The notes: generated from the letters alone by a model not told the origin. Shown: positions 9,369 through 18,889, counted from the first letter of the stretch. The stretch is 64,000 bases of DNA from MnTg04 sp964568075 (GCA_964568075.1 CAZMOM010000015.1:13367-77366), one strand, 5' to 3'. A program made the numbers and translations.

Positions 9369-9635
9369 GACCATGACACCGCGGCATAACCCGCATACTT
9401 CACCAAGGCGGTAGCCGCCGGGTATAAGGAACGGAAGGATCAGGTATTTTGAGGAATCGATCATTGATTGCCGATTACAGTTTGTACGCCGGCGTCCACC
9501 TATCGCGGCCCTGGCTGGTTCTCGGACAGCTGAGCTTGGTCTTCACTCAACCCATAGCTAGTGCGATGGGTTTCGCTCCAGACCCGCCCTCAGCCGTCCG
9601 AGCCCTCACCCAGAATCCGCGATCCGTGGTGAAAT

Positions 9636-10139
9636 ATGCGGCCTAAAACTCTTGAGGCATCGGCCTGGGAAGTGCTGGAGCGGATACCCGACCCGGAAAT
9701 CCCCGTGTTGAGCATCGTCGATCTCGGCATCGTGCGCTCGGTGGAAGTCGCCGACGGCAAAGTAACTGTCGGCATCGCGCCAACTTATTCGGGTTGCCCG
9801 GCGACGGAAGTCATCGAGGACAGCGTCGTCAAGTCCCTGCAATCCGGCGGCATCGATCATGTATCCATACAGCGCGTATTATCGCCGCCGTGGACCAGCG
9901 ACTGGATCAGCGATCGCGGGCGCGAGAAATTGCGGAAGTATGGCATTGCGCCACCAGAAAAAGGGGCGACACACGGCCAGTTGTTCGGCGATGCGATGCC
10001 TGCAGAGCGAATCGTCGCCTGTCCGAGATGCGGAACCGAGAACACGGAAAAGGTCAGCGAATTTGGCTCGACGGCCTGCAAGGCCTCCTACAAATGCAAC
10101 GAATGCCTCGAGCCTTTCGAGTATTTCAAATGCATTTAA
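9636..10139 (+). CDS. paaD: PaaD: maturation factor of the phenylacetyl-CoA epoxidase
   Basis: Member of the DUF59/MIP18 family, 167 residues, proposed to help assemble the metal centre of the epoxidase or the Fe-S cluster of PaaE. The N-terminal part shows VLERIPDPEIPVLSIVDLGI and the GCPATEVIE segment. The C-terminal part carries a zinc-ribbon-like set of cysteines: CPRC near 129, then C..YKCNEC and a final C. The ATG at 9636 has only a weak upstream GTGGTGAAAT. It lies 45 bp before paaE. Confidence 0.93.
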   Translation: MRPKTLEASAWEVLERIPDPEIPVLSIVDLGIVRSVEVADGKVTVGIAPTYSGCPATEVIEDSVVKSLQSGGIDHVSIQRVLSPPWTSDWISDRGREKLRKYGIAPPEKGATHGQLFGDAMPAERIVACPRCGTENTEKVSEFGSTACKASYKCNECLEPFEYFKCI

Positions 10140-10184
10140 AAATGCGCGGGTCTCGGACCGACGACACAAATAGAAAGTGACCAA

Positions 10185-11267
10185 ATGAAACATTTTCACA
10201 AACTGAAGATCGCCCGGATCGAGCCAGAGACACCGGATTCGGTCTGCGTTTATCTGAATGTGCCGGAGGAACTACGCGATGAGTATGCCTTTCTCCAGGG
10301 CCAGCACTTGCCGGTGCGCGCCGAGATCGACGGCGAACAGGTCAGGCGAACTTATTCGATTTGCAGCGCGGTCGGCGACCCGGAGCTCCGCATTGGTGTT
10401 CGTGTGCAGAAGAACGGTCTTTTTTCCGGTTATATCGCCAAGACTCTGAAAGCCGGGGATACGCTCGAGGTGATGCCGCCGGTCGGCCATTTCCAGACAC
10501 TGTTATCAACGGAAAAAAAGAAAAACTACGTAGCGTTCGTCTCCGGCAGTGGAATTACTCCCTTGCTTTCGATAGTGAAGACCACACTGGTTACAGAACC
10601 GCGAAGCCGATTTTTCCTGTTCTACTGCAACAGGACTCAGGAAAGCACGATGTTTCTTGAGGAGCTGTACGCCCTGAAAAACCAGTACACGGACCGACTG
10701 TCGCTGCATTTCGTTTTCAGCCAGGAGGAGCAGGAATTCGAAATTGCCAGTGGACGTTTCGATGCGGAAAAAGTTCGTAAGCTCTACCAAGGTTTCTGTG
10801 CGGGCCTGACCGCCGATGCAGTCTTTGTCTGTGGGCCCGGCACGATGATCGACACAGTCAAGGATACTCTCACTGAACTTGGCATCTGCAGCAGCAGTAT
10901 TCACAGCGAGCGGTTTGCGGCCAGCAAGAAGACTGAACAGAAGCCGGAAACCGTTGCACAACGGCCCACCGACCTGGCCGAGGATATCGTCAGCGTCATG
11001 GTAATCCTGGATGGACATACGAAGAAGTTCGATATGCCGATGGATGGCGTGTCGGTACTGGAGGCAGCCCGCGAAAATGGCCTGGACCTGCCTGCCTCCT
11101 GCGAGGCCGGGGTTTGCTCAACCTGCCGCACCCATCTTCGCGAAGGCGAAGTGGAGATGGAAGAAAACTATGCACTGGAGCCCTGGGAAATTGAGGAAGG
11201 ATTTGTGCTGGCCTGCCAGGCACACCCGCTTAGCAAAAAATTGATCATCGACTACGACAAGACCTGA
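10185..11267 (+). CDS. paaE: PaaE: phenylacetyl-CoA epoxidase reductase
   Basis: NAD(P)H-dependent reductase that passes electrons through FAD and a plant-type [2Fe-2S] cluster to PaaA. It has 360 residues. The N-terminal FAD/NAD(P)-binding region contains RRTYSICSAVGDPELRIGV and the GSGITPLLSI loop. The C-terminal ferredoxin domain carries Cys306, Cys311, Cys314 and Cys344 (CEAGVCSTC and FVLACQAHP). This domain order is standard for PaaE. The next gene begins 70 bp later. Confidence 0.95.
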   Translation: MKHFHKLKIARIEPETPDSVCVYLNVPEELRDEYAFLQGQHLPVRAEIDGEQVRRTYSICSAVGDPELRIGVRVQKNGLFSGYIAKTLKAGDTLEVMPPVGHFQTLLSTEKKKNYVAFVSGSGITPLLSIVKTTLVTEPRSRFFLFYCNRTQESTMFLEELYALKNQYTDRLSLHFVFSQEEQEFEIASGRFDAEKVRKLYQGFCAGLTADAVFVCGPGTMIDTVKDTLTELGICSSSIHSERFAASKKTEQKPETVAQRPTDLAEDIVSVMVILDGHTKKFDMPMDGVSVLEAARENGLDLPASCEAGVCSTCRTHLREGEVEMEENYALEPWEIEEGFVLACQAHPLSKKLIIDYDKT

Positions 11268-11337
11268 TTTGCCGCTTCAGAGCCCCCTTTGAATAGCTAC
11301 AATAGACGCCCACATTCATCTTCGGGGACGACACTGG

Positions 11338-13431
11338 ATGAGTGACATGGTAACTCTGGACCGCCAGGGCCAGGTCGCAGTCATAAAGATCGATAACCCG
11401 CCGGTTAACGCACTGTCACACGCGGTGCGGCAGGGCGTCAGCGATTGCCTGAAAACAGCGACCGCCGACCCATCGATCGGGATCATCGTGATTTTTTGTT
11501 CCGGGCGCACCTTTATCGCCGGCGCTGATATCCGGGAATTCGGCAAACCGCCACAAAGCCCATCGCTTCGCGATGTACTCGCAGAGTTGGATCAGTCCGC
11601 AAAACCGACCGTCGCCGCAATCCACGGCACCGCGCTGGGCGGCGGGCTGGAAACTGCATTGTGCTGTCATTACCGCGTCGCCGTCAGGGACGCCAGTCTC
11701 GGCCTTCCTGAAGTTAAACTTGGCTTGTTGCCTGGTTCAGGTGGAACCCAGCGGCTACCCCGGCTAATTGGCGCCGGCCCCGCGCTGGACATGATCATCA
11801 GTGGCGAGCCTATAGACGCAATCAGTGCAAATGCATGCGGAATTGTCGATGAATGTGTCGATGGCGAATTATTGCCGGCTGCTGTCGAGTTTGCCCGACG
11901 GAAAATCGAACAGGATGACAAGCCGCGACGAATCCGCGACCTGGCGGTCGCACCCGTCAAGGAGGATTTTTTTACCGACTACCGCAACAAGATCGCGCGG
12001 CGCACGCGCGGTTTCGAAGCGCCGGAGAGAATTATTCAGTGTGTGGAAGCCGCAGTTACCAGTTCATTTGACGATGGCATGGAAAAAGAGCGTGAACTAT
12101 TCCGTCTTTGCCGTGACTCAGAGCAGAGCGCGTCGATGCGTCACTTGTTTTTCGCCGAGCGGGAGGTGTCGAGAGTTCCCGGGATAACCAGGGACACACC
12201 CGTACGTGATATTCAGAATGTAGCGGTCGTAGGCGCCGGCACCATGGGAGCAGGAATCGCGCTGGCCTGCCTGAATTCGGGCCTCAATGTGCAGCTGCTC
12301 GACAAGGACAAAGACGGCCTCGAGCGGGGCCAAAAGACGATAGAAAAACTGCTGGGCGCCGCTTTGAAAAAAGGGCGCATCGACGAAGACTCGATGCAAA
12401 AGAGACTGGCCTCCCTGCAGCTGGTCGACGACTACCAGGCGCTTGCGCAAACCGATCTGGCGATCGAGGCTGTGTTCGAAAGCATGGCGATCAAGGAAGA
12501 AGTCTTTGGCCTGCTGGACAATGTTTGTCGCGGTGGCGCGATCCTCGCGACCAACACCTCCACTTTGGACGTTGATCGGATCGCGGCGGCAACTTCCCGC
12601 CCCGAAGACGTGATCGGGCTGCATTTTTTTAGCCCTGCCAACATTATGAAACTGCTGGAAATTGTTCGCGGTGCCAAGACCTCGGCCGAAGTCATCGCCA
12701 GTTCGATGCGCTTTGCAAAGCAACTATCGAAGATCGGCGTCCTGGTCGGCAATTGCTTTGGCTTCGTCGGCAACCGCATGCTTTACGTCTATGGCCGCGA
12801 GAACCAGTTTCTGCTGCTCGAAGGCGCCGCGCCCGAATACATCGACAAAGTGCTAATCGACTGGGGCATGGCGATGGGACCGAACGCCGTCGGCGACCTG
12901 GCTGGCCTGGATGTCGGTTACAAAGTTCGTCAGGAGCGCACCGACCTCCCCGATGATCCCCGCTATTACCGGGTCTCAGACATGCTGGCCGAACAGGGCC
13001 GCTATGGTCAGAAAACCGGCCGCGGCATTTATTTGTACGCGAAAGGTTCGCGCAAGCCGATACCGGATCCTGAGGTAAGCAAAATGATCCGGCGGGAAGC
13101 CGGGCGCCTGGGTGTGGAGCAACGCGAGATCGGCAGCGAAGAGATCATCGAACGTTGTATTTATGCGCTGGTTCTGGAAGGAGCGAAAATACTCGAAGAG
13201 GGTTTCGCATTGCGCGCGAGTGACATAGACGTGGTCTGGGCGAACGGCTACGGTTTTCCGCGCTATCGCGGCGGGCCGATGTTTTATGCTGATACCATTG
13301 GCCTGGGCAAAGCCTATGACAAGATTTGCCGGTTCCGGAATCAGTTCGGCGATCAATACTGGTCGGTCCCCGGACTGCTGGAAAGGCTGGCACGTGATGG
13401 CGGCACATTCGCCGAATTGGATAAGGAATAG
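11338..13431 (+). CDS. bifunctional enoyl-CoA hydratase / 3-hydroxyacyl-CoA dehydrogenase
   Basis: A 697-residue FadB/peroxisomal-multifunctional-type enzyme. Residues about 1-190 are a crotonase domain with TFIAGADIREF for the oxyanion hole and ALGGGLETALCC and LPEVKLGLLPGSGGTQRLPR for the two glutamates. Residues about 295-480 are the NAD-binding part of 3-hydroxyacyl-CoA dehydrogenase (VAVVGAGTMGAGIALACLNS, LHFFSPANIM). Residues about 485-690 carry the C-terminal helical domains (GNCFGFVGNRML, PRYRGGPMFYAD). In the paa setting it can supply both the PaaF hydratase and PaaH dehydrogenase steps, neither of which has a stand-alone gene here. It is 3 bp from the thiolase gene, so the two are probably co-translated. 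ATGs at 11338 and 11347 are both possible starts. Confidence 0.92.
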   Translation: MSDMVTLDRQGQVAVIKIDNPPVNALSHAVRQGVSDCLKTATADPSIGIIVIFCSGRTFIAGADIREFGKPPQSPSLRDVLAELDQSAKPTVAAIHGTALGGGLETALCCHYRVAVRDASLGLPEVKLGLLPGSGGTQRLPRLIGAGPALDMIISGEPIDAISANACGIVDECVDGELLPAAVEFARRKIEQDDKPRRIRDLAVAPVKEDFFTDYRNKIARRTRGFEAPERIIQCVEAAVTSSFDDGMEKERELFRLCRDSEQSASMRHLFFAEREVSRVPGITRDTPVRDIQNVAVVGAGTMGAGIALACLNSGLNVQLLDKDKDGLERGQKTIEKLLGAALKKGRIDEDSMQKRLASLQLVDDYQALAQTDLAIEAVFESMAIKEEVFGLLDNVCRGGAILATNTSTLDVDRIAAATSRPEDVIGLHFFSPANIMKLLEIVRGAKTSAEVIASSMRFAKQLSKIGVLVGNCFGFVGNRMLYVYGRENQFLLLEGAAPEYIDKVLIDWGMAMGPNAVGDLAGLDVGYKVRQERTDLPDDPRYYRVSDMLAEQGRYGQKTGRGIYLYAKGSRKPIPDPEVSKMIRREAGRLGVEQREIGSEEIIERCIYALVLEGAKILEEGFALRASDIDVVWANGYGFPRYRGGPMFYADTIGLGKAYDKICRFRNQFGDQYWSVPGLLERLARDGGTFAELDKE

Positions 13432-13434
13432 ATC

Positions 13435-14640
13435 ATGACCGACGCATTCATTTGCGATGCAGTAAGAACACCGATCGGCCGCTATGGCGGATCGCTGGCC
13501 AAAATTCGTGCCGATGACCTCGCCGCAAAACCGATGACTGAGATCGTAAACCGGAACAAGGGTCTCGATCCGAAGTCGATCGACGATCTCTATTACGGTT
13601 GCGCCAACCAGGCCGGGGAAGACAATCGTAATGTCGCGCGCATGGCAGGCCTGCTCGCCGGATTGCCGGTGGATGTTCCCGCCTGCACGGTCAATCGCCT
13701 GTGTGGTTCAGGCATGGAGGCGATCGGTCTGGGCGCTCGCGCAATCAGGATCGGTGAAGCATCACTGGTGATGGCCGGCGGCGTGGAGTCGATGTCGCGT
13801 GCGCCGATGGTTATCGCGAAACAGGAAACCGCGTTCGGTCGGAAAGCCGAGATGTTCGATACGACGATGGGATGGCGGTTCATTAACCCATTACTTAAAG
13901 AGCGATATGGCGTTGAATCGATGCCGGAAACCGGAGAAAACGTCGCCGAGCAATACAATATCAACCGCGAGGAACAGGATGCATTTGCGTTCGCCAGCCA
14001 GCAGCGTGTGACAAATGCACAGGCGAAAGGGTTTTTCGCACACGAGATTATTCCGGTCAGCATTCCACAACGTCGTGGAGACCCGCTGATCGTCGATGCG
14101 GACGAACATCCCAGGGCCGATACGAGCCTGCAAAAACTGGCCGCGCTGCCGACGCCTTTTCGCAAAAACGGCACCGTGACCGCGGGCAATGCTTCCGGTA
14201 TCAACGACGGCGCCTGTGCGCTTCTAATCGCCTCCGCCGATGCGGCGAAAAGCCATGGACTCAAACCGCTCGCACGGGTTGTCGCCATGGCGGTGGCCGG
14301 AGTGGAACCACGAATAATGGGTATCGGCCCGGTACCGGCAACCCGGAAATTACTGGCGATGACCGGTCTTGAGCTTGCGCAGATGGATGTGATCGAAATC
14401 AATGAAGCGTTCGCGTCACAGTCTCTTGCAGTCATGCGAGAACTTGGACTGGACGACGATGCGAAACAGGTAAACCCGAACGGTGGCGCGATCGCATTGG
14501 GTCACCCACTCGGCATGACCGGCGCGCGGCTGGTGACGACGGCTGCGTATCAATTGCGCGAAACCGGCGGCCGCTACGCTTTGTGCACGATGTGTATCGG
14601 TGTCGGTCAGGGAATCGCGATGATCATCGAGCGCGTCTAG
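13435..14640 (+). CDS. paaJ: PaaJ-type 3-oxoadipyl-CoA thiolase
   Basis: Thiolase of 401 residues that releases acetyl-CoA and succinyl-CoA at the end of phenylacetate degradation. The nucleophile is Cys90 in VNRLCGSGMEA. The other active-site elements are NEAFASQSLAV, NGGAIALGHPLGMTGARL and the C-terminal CIGVGQG. AGEDNRNVARMA and FDTTMGWRFINP are characteristic of the PaaJ/PcaF subgroup. It begins 3 bp after the hydratase/dehydrogenase gene and ends just before the inverted repeat at 14645. Confidence 0.92.
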   Translation: MTDAFICDAVRTPIGRYGGSLAKIRADDLAAKPMTEIVNRNKGLDPKSIDDLYYGCANQAGEDNRNVARMAGLLAGLPVDVPACTVNRLCGSGMEAIGLGARAIRIGEASLVMAGGVESMSRAPMVIAKQETAFGRKAEMFDTTMGWRFINPLLKERYGVESMPETGENVAEQYNINREEQDAFAFASQQRVTNAQAKGFFAHEIIPVSIPQRRGDPLIVDADEHPRADTSLQKLAALPTPFRKNGTVTAGNASGINDGACALLIASADAAKSHGLKPLARVVAMAVAGVEPRIMGIGPVPATRKLLAMTGLELAQMDVIEINEAFASQSLAVMRELGLDDDAKQVNPNGGAIALGHPLGMTGARLVTTAAYQLRETGGRYALCTMCIGVGQGIAMIIERV

Positions 14641-14644
14641 CAGG

Positions 14645-14723
14645 CTGTTGAAAAATCCTCAGCCAGCACTATACGGCGTTAAGAATCGGCGAGACGCCGC
14701 ACTCGCCTGAGACTTTTTCAACA
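14645..14723. repeat. near-perfect 79 bp inverted repeat with nested hairpin
   Basis: The ends TGTTGAAAAATCCTCAG and, on the opposite strand, TGTTGAAAAAGTCTCAG match over 17 positions with two differences. Inside, CGGCGT at 14674 pairs with ACGCCG at 14694. It fills the gap between two convergent genes and each strand ends in a T-run, so it may act as a bidirectional terminator. The size and TGTTGAAAAA termini also fit a MITE-like mobile repeat. No second copy was noticed in the window. Confidence 0.7.
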
Positions 14724-14740
14724 CGTTGCTGGACCAATCT

Positions 14741-15556
14741 TCATAATGACGATTTCTTGTTGAAATCCGGCGGACGTTTTTCTTTTAACGAAGCCAGGCC
14801 CTCCCGTATATCGGGTTGCCTGAATCCCATAAACTCCAGCGCCAGCGACGTGTCGAAATTTGGCCCTGCCATGCGCAGCCAGTTGTTCAACGCATACTTG
14901 GTCCAGCGTATCGCGCTCGGGCTGCCATTTGATAACTCGATGGCCGTTGCCAGCGCCGTGGCATAAAGAGCGTCATTTTCGACGCACAAAGACACCAGCC
15001 CGATTCGCTCGGCTTCTTCGCCATCGATCGGTTTGTTGGTCAGCAAATAATATTTCGCCTTGGCGAGTCCGCACAGCAGCGGCCAGATAATCGCCGCGTG
15101 ATCCCCTGCCGCCACACCGAGCCTCACATGTCCATCCAGGATCCGGGCATTTTTCGCCGCGATCGAAATATCGGCGAGCAGGCCCACCGCAAGACCGGCG
15201 CCGACTGCCGGACCGTGTATCGCCGAAACGATCGGCCTGGAGCAATTGATCAGGTTATAAACAAGGTCACGCGCCTCTTTCCACAGACGCGCCAGCGTAT
15301 CGTCGTCCTCGATCATCGATTCGACCAACTCATAATCACCGCCCGCAGAAAATCCTTTTCCGCTGCCCTTGACCAGCACCACGCTGACCGATTCATCAAG
15401 ATCGATCGTGCGCCAGACATAGGCCAGATCGTGGTGCATGCTCGCATCGGCGGCATTGAGTTTGCCAGGCGCCTCCAGCGTAATCTCGAGCACGCGATCG
15501 GCCGCTTCCGAAAACTTCAGCGACGGGAAATTGCTGGCATATTGTTCAATATTCAT
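14741..15556 (-). CDS. enoyl-CoA hydratase/isomerase family protein
   Basis: Crotonase-fold protein of 271 residues. The oxyanion hole is GSGKGFSAGGDYEL, and HGPAVGAGLAVGLLADISI is the second one. In place of the usual glutamate-containing PExxLG segment it has DGHVRLGVAAGDHAAIIWP, so the hydratase glutamates are not in their normal context and the reaction may differ. It is convergent with paaJ across the inverted repeat and lies 46 bp downstream of gdhA on the same strand. It could contribute to acyl-CoA or aromatic catabolism, but there is no direct evidence of a role in the paa pathway. Confidence 0.85.
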   Translation of the reverse strand: MNIEQYASNFPSLKFSEAADRVLEITLEAPGKLNAADASMHHDLAYVWRTIDLDESVSVVLVKGSGKGFSAGGDYELVESMIEDDDTLARLWKEARDLVYNLINCSRPIVSAIHGPAVGAGLAVGLLADISIAAKNARILDGHVRLGVAAGDHAAIIWPLLCGLAKAKYYLLTNKPIDGEEAERIGLVSLCVENDALYATALATAIELSNGSPSAIRWTKYALNNWLRMAGPNFDTSLALEFMGFRQPDIREGLASLKEKRPPDFNKKSSL

Positions 15557-15602
15557 TCGCTGCGCTCCACGCAGATTATTCTTGCGACCATCGCCTGTCC
15601 GC

Positions 15603-16949
15603 TTACATTACGCCATAGGCGAGAATCGCATCGGCGACTTTGACAAAACCGGCAATATTCGCACCACGAATATAATTGACCTGGCCATTGTCCTGACCAT
15701 GCTCGACACAGCGGTCATGAATACTCCCCATAATGGTTCGCAGGCGGCTATTGAGCTCATCCCTGGACCACGACAGGCGCAAACTGTTTTGCGTCATTTC
15801 CAGCCCGGAACAGGCGACGCCGCCGGCGTTGGCCGCCTTGCTGGGGGCGAACAGGACCGATCCCTTCTTGAACACTTCGACGCCTTCGCGGTCGGTCGGC
15901 ATATTCGCGCCCTCCGCGACCGCGATGCAGCCGTTTTTCACCAATGCCCTGGCATCATCACCGTTGATCTCGTTCTGCGTCGCAGACGGAAACGCGAGCT
16001 CGGCGGGAACACTCCATGTCCTTTGTCCGGTATGAAACTCGAGTCCATACTCTTCAGCATACTCTGCCAGCGAGCCACGTCGCTTGCTCTTCAGTTCCTT
16101 GATGTACGCCAGTCGCTCGCCGCTGATTCCCGCCGGATCGTGGACGAAACCACCGGAGTCGGACATCGTCACTACCTTGGCACCGAGTTCGCCCAGTTTT
16201 TCAGTAGTGTATTGCGCAACGTTACCCGCTCCCGAAACCACAGCAACCATGCCGTCTATGGCGCGTCCATGATGTTTAAGCATGTCTTCCATCATGTAAA
16301 CACAACCATAACCGGTCGCCTCGACCCGAATCTGACTGCCGCCGTAAGCCAGCCCCTTGCCGGTCAGGGTCCCGGTAAACTGGTTCATCAAACGCTTGTA
16401 CTGGCCGAAAAGATAGCTGATCTCTCGCGCCCCAACCCCGATGTCTCCCGCGGGGATGTCTGTATGTGGCCCGATATGTCGGTAAAGCTCGGACATCAGC
16501 GCATGGCAGAAGCGCATGATCTCACGATCTGACTTACCCTTGGGATTGAAGTCGGAGCCGCCCTTGCCGCCGCCCATGGGCAGACCGGTCAGGCTGTTCT
16601 TGAATGTTTGTTCAAATGCCAGAAATTTCAAAACGCTCAACGAAACGTCCTTGTGGAATCTCAGGCCTCCCTTATACGGGCCAATGGCATTGCTCCACTG
16701 AACACGATACCCGCGGTTGATCTGGATGTGACCGTCATCATCCTCCCAGCCAATACGAAAAATAATGACCCGGTCCGGCTCGGTCAGACGCTCGAGGATC
16801 CTTGCTTGCTGATATTCTGGTCTCGTTTCAAGGAATGGGACAATGCTCTCAGCGACTTCGCGAACCGCTTGCTGGAACTCCCGCTCTCCCGGGTTTCGCC
16901 GCGCGACGTCTTCCATGAACCGGTCGATTTTTCGGCTTTTCTTCGTCAT
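15603..16949 (-). CDS. gdhA: NADP-specific glutamate dehydrogenase
   Basis: Hexameric glutamate dehydrogenase of 448 residues that assimilates ammonia into 2-oxoglutarate. Visible family features are GPYKGGLRFH, the glycine-rich LPMGGGKGGSDFNPKGKSD with the catalytic lysine, PAGDIGVGAREI, and the nucleotide-binding VSGAGNVAQYTTEKL. The length is standard for the GdhA class I enzymes. The ATG at 16949 has an AGAGGAG ribosome binding site 7 bases upstream. It is divergent from the DUF3300 gene with 266 bp between them. Confidence 0.95.
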   Translation of the reverse strand: MTKKSRKIDRFMEDVARRNPGEREFQQAVREVAESIVPFLETRPEYQQARILERLTEPDRVIIFRIGWEDDDGHIQINRGYRVQWSNAIGPYKGGLRFHKDVSLSVLKFLAFEQTFKNSLTGLPMGGGKGGSDFNPKGKSDREIMRFCHALMSELYRHIGPHTDIPAGDIGVGAREISYLFGQYKRLMNQFTGTLTGKGLAYGGSQIRVEATGYGCVYMMEDMLKHHGRAIDGMVAVVSGAGNVAQYTTEKLGELGAKVVTMSDSGGFVHDPAGISGERLAYIKELKSKRRGSLAEYAEEYGLEFHTGQRTWSVPAELAFPSATQNEINGDDARALVKNGCIAVAEGANMPTDREGVEVFKKGSVLFAPSKAANAGGVACSGLEMTQNSLRLSWSRDELNSRLRTIMGSIHDRCVEHGQDNGQVNYIRGANIAGFVKVADAILAYGVM

Positions 16950-17215
16950 TTTCAGACTCCTCTGCTGTCATAATCTGGCCGTCTTAAGCCGGTATATCAT
17001 GGCCAAATCGCTGCGTGCTCCTGAAATCTGCGCACAAGGGTACGAAAATGATCCCCGGGTAGCCAGACCGGAACAGAAATAAACGCCTGCCCCGGCTCAG
17101 CGCGTTCCTGGGTCCGATCTGACCCTGGCCGCCGAGGCGACGCTACCCGGATTCAGCTTCGGTTCAGCTAGCAGGGGTTAATGTTGGGCTACGATAGAAG
17201 TTACGGGAGATTCAC

Positions 17216-18889
17216 ATGTTCAAGTCATTAAGAAATAACCGCTTACTGCCGCTGGCAGCGATATCGGCGGTCTTATGTCTAATGTTACTGACATCCGCTC
17301 CCGCAGGCGCCCAGCCCGTGGAAAGCGATGAGCCTGACCACGTGGTCCTCAACGATGCGGGCGACGAAGTGGCGCCAGGCATGGGCCTTGGACTGGAGGA
17401 CCCCTTTACGGCTGAGGAGCTGACCAACCTGGTCGCTCCGGTCGCCCTTTACCCGGACGATCTGCTGGCGATCGTGCTGCCGGCATCCACCTATCCGCTG
17501 CAAATAGTGCAGGCCGCACGATTCCTCGATGAATTCGAAAACGACAGTTCGCTGAAGCCCGACGAAGACTGGGACGAATCGGTGATTGCCCTGCTCAACT
17601 ATCCTGAAGTCATCGATTTATTGAACAGCGATCTGGAATGGACCTGGCAGCTCGGCGAGGCCGTGATTAACCAGGAAACGGAAGTTATCGAGGCCGTCGA
17701 AGCGTTTCGCGATCGTGCGATGCTCGCCGGTAATCTGAAAACCGACGAACACCAGATCGTCAGCGAGGAGGACGGAACCATAGAAATCACTCCTGCGGAG
17801 GCGGAAGTGATCTATGTTCCTTATTACGAACCGGAACGAGTGGTCGTATATCAGCCGTATCCGGTCTACCACTACTATCCCAGGCCTTACCCGCTCTATT
17901 ACTACCCGTATCCGGTCGGCTATCACTTTAGCTCCGGTTTCTTCTGGGGAATTACCACCGCCTTTACGATCGGCTGGCATTCGCATCACCTGAATGTGCA
18001 CTTCTGGGATTACTACAGCCATCCGTACTACGGGCACACCTACTATCGCAGTCATCATTACTATCACTGGCCGTCGCGTCACTACGGTGGACACCGGTAT
18101 GCAGGGGACCCACGGCACGATGGCGATCATTGGCGACCGAACCGCCGGCATGGCGCCAGGCCCGATCACCGGAGCCCGAGGTTTGACCGCGGTGGCAATG
18201 ATTTCGTCGCGACATCCGGTGGCTCGAGAATCGGACGGCCAGGCACGTTCAAACCGCGTCCCGGATTTCGCGGAAAGATCATCAACGCCGTCAATACTCG
18301 TTACGAAGGCGCAGACTTCAGGACGAACGTCAGACCCGCCGTACGGACGACCCGAGACGCCAGGAGACCTGCTCGGCGCGATGCGGTCTGGAAATACAAT
18401 GCGACACCGAAATCGGATTTTGTTCCGCGAAACAGTCGGTCGTCTGGCAAAGTCAGGCGCAGCCGCCCGGACCGGGACCAGGTGACGCGTGACAGTAGCC
18501 GCGAGCCGGTCGTTCAGAACAGGTCACGCGGCAACCGCGTAAGCCGATCGGCCGTGCCGACAAATCAAGGCCGGCCTGTGAACCGGTCCGACCGCAGATA
18601 CACAGTGCGGACCAGTCGGCCGGACTCTGTGGCGAGCGATCGGTCGCGCGGCAGACGTGCCGATGCCGGGGCAAATTCTAGCGGTCGTGTGGCAAGACCC
18701 TCACCGCCGCCAAGGCAGGCCAGGCCCGCCAGCCGGCCGTCCCAAAGCCGGGCGCCGGAAAGCAGGCCCTCGCCTGCTGCAAGCAGGCCCACGCCGCCGC
18801 CGCGATCTGAGAGGGGGCGGAGCGAGAAACACGCCGACCAGAAGGGAACGCGACGCAACGACCGGGGACGAAGCCGCGCGAGAAATTAG
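17216..18889 (+). CDS. secreted DUF3300 protein with Arg/Pro/Ser-rich tail
   Basis: A 557-residue protein with an export signal (hydrophobic 12-28, cut probably after APAGAQ). Residues about 60-210 form the DUF3300 domain, with LTNLVAPVALYPDDLLAIVL and ALLNYPEVIDLLN. Next comes a Tyr/His/Pro-rich block (about 215-300, runs of YYP, HYY and SHHYYHWPSRHYGG), then a long basic, low-complexity tail to the C-terminus (repeated RPS, RSR, PPPR). The function of DUF3300 is unknown; the protein is presumably periplasmic or surface-bound. The ATG at 17216 has GGGAG at good spacing. A strong terminator follows at 18928. Confidence 0.88.
   Translation: MFKSLRNNRLLPLAAISAVLCLMLLTSAPAGAQPVESDEPDHVVLNDAGDEVAPGMGLGLEDPFTAEELTNLVAPVALYPDDLLAIVLPASTYPLQIVQAARFLDEFENDSSLKPDEDWDESVIALLNYPEVIDLLNSDLEWTWQLGEAVINQETEVIEAVEAFRDRAMLAGNLKTDEHQIVSEEDGTIEITPAEAEVIYVPYYEPERVVVYQPYPVYHYYPRPYPLYYYPYPVGYHFSSGFFWGITTAFTIGWHSHHLNVHFWDYYSHPYYGHTYYRSHHYYHWPSRHYGGHRYAGDPRHDGDHWRPNRRHGARPDHRSPRFDRGGNDFVATSGGSRIGRPGTFKPRPGFRGKIINAVNTRYEGADFRTNVRPAVRTTRDARRPARRDAVWKYNATPKSDFVPRNSRSSGKVRRSRPDRDQVTRDSSREPVVQNRSRGNRVSRSAVPTNQGRPVNRSDRRYTVRTSRPDSVASDRSRGRRADAGANSSGRVARPSPPPRQARPASRPSQSRAPESRPSPAASRPTPPPRSERGRSEKHADQKGTRRNDRGRSRARN

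Noticed and set aside
9449..9646. 65-codon frame in the paaC-paaD gap
   Set aside because: Short, overlaps the paaD start, not protein-like; no good ribosome binding site.
15438..16532. 364-codon plus-strand frame
   Set aside because: Antisense to the enoyl-CoA hydratase and gdhA genes, crossing their boundary; composition is that of a shadow frame.
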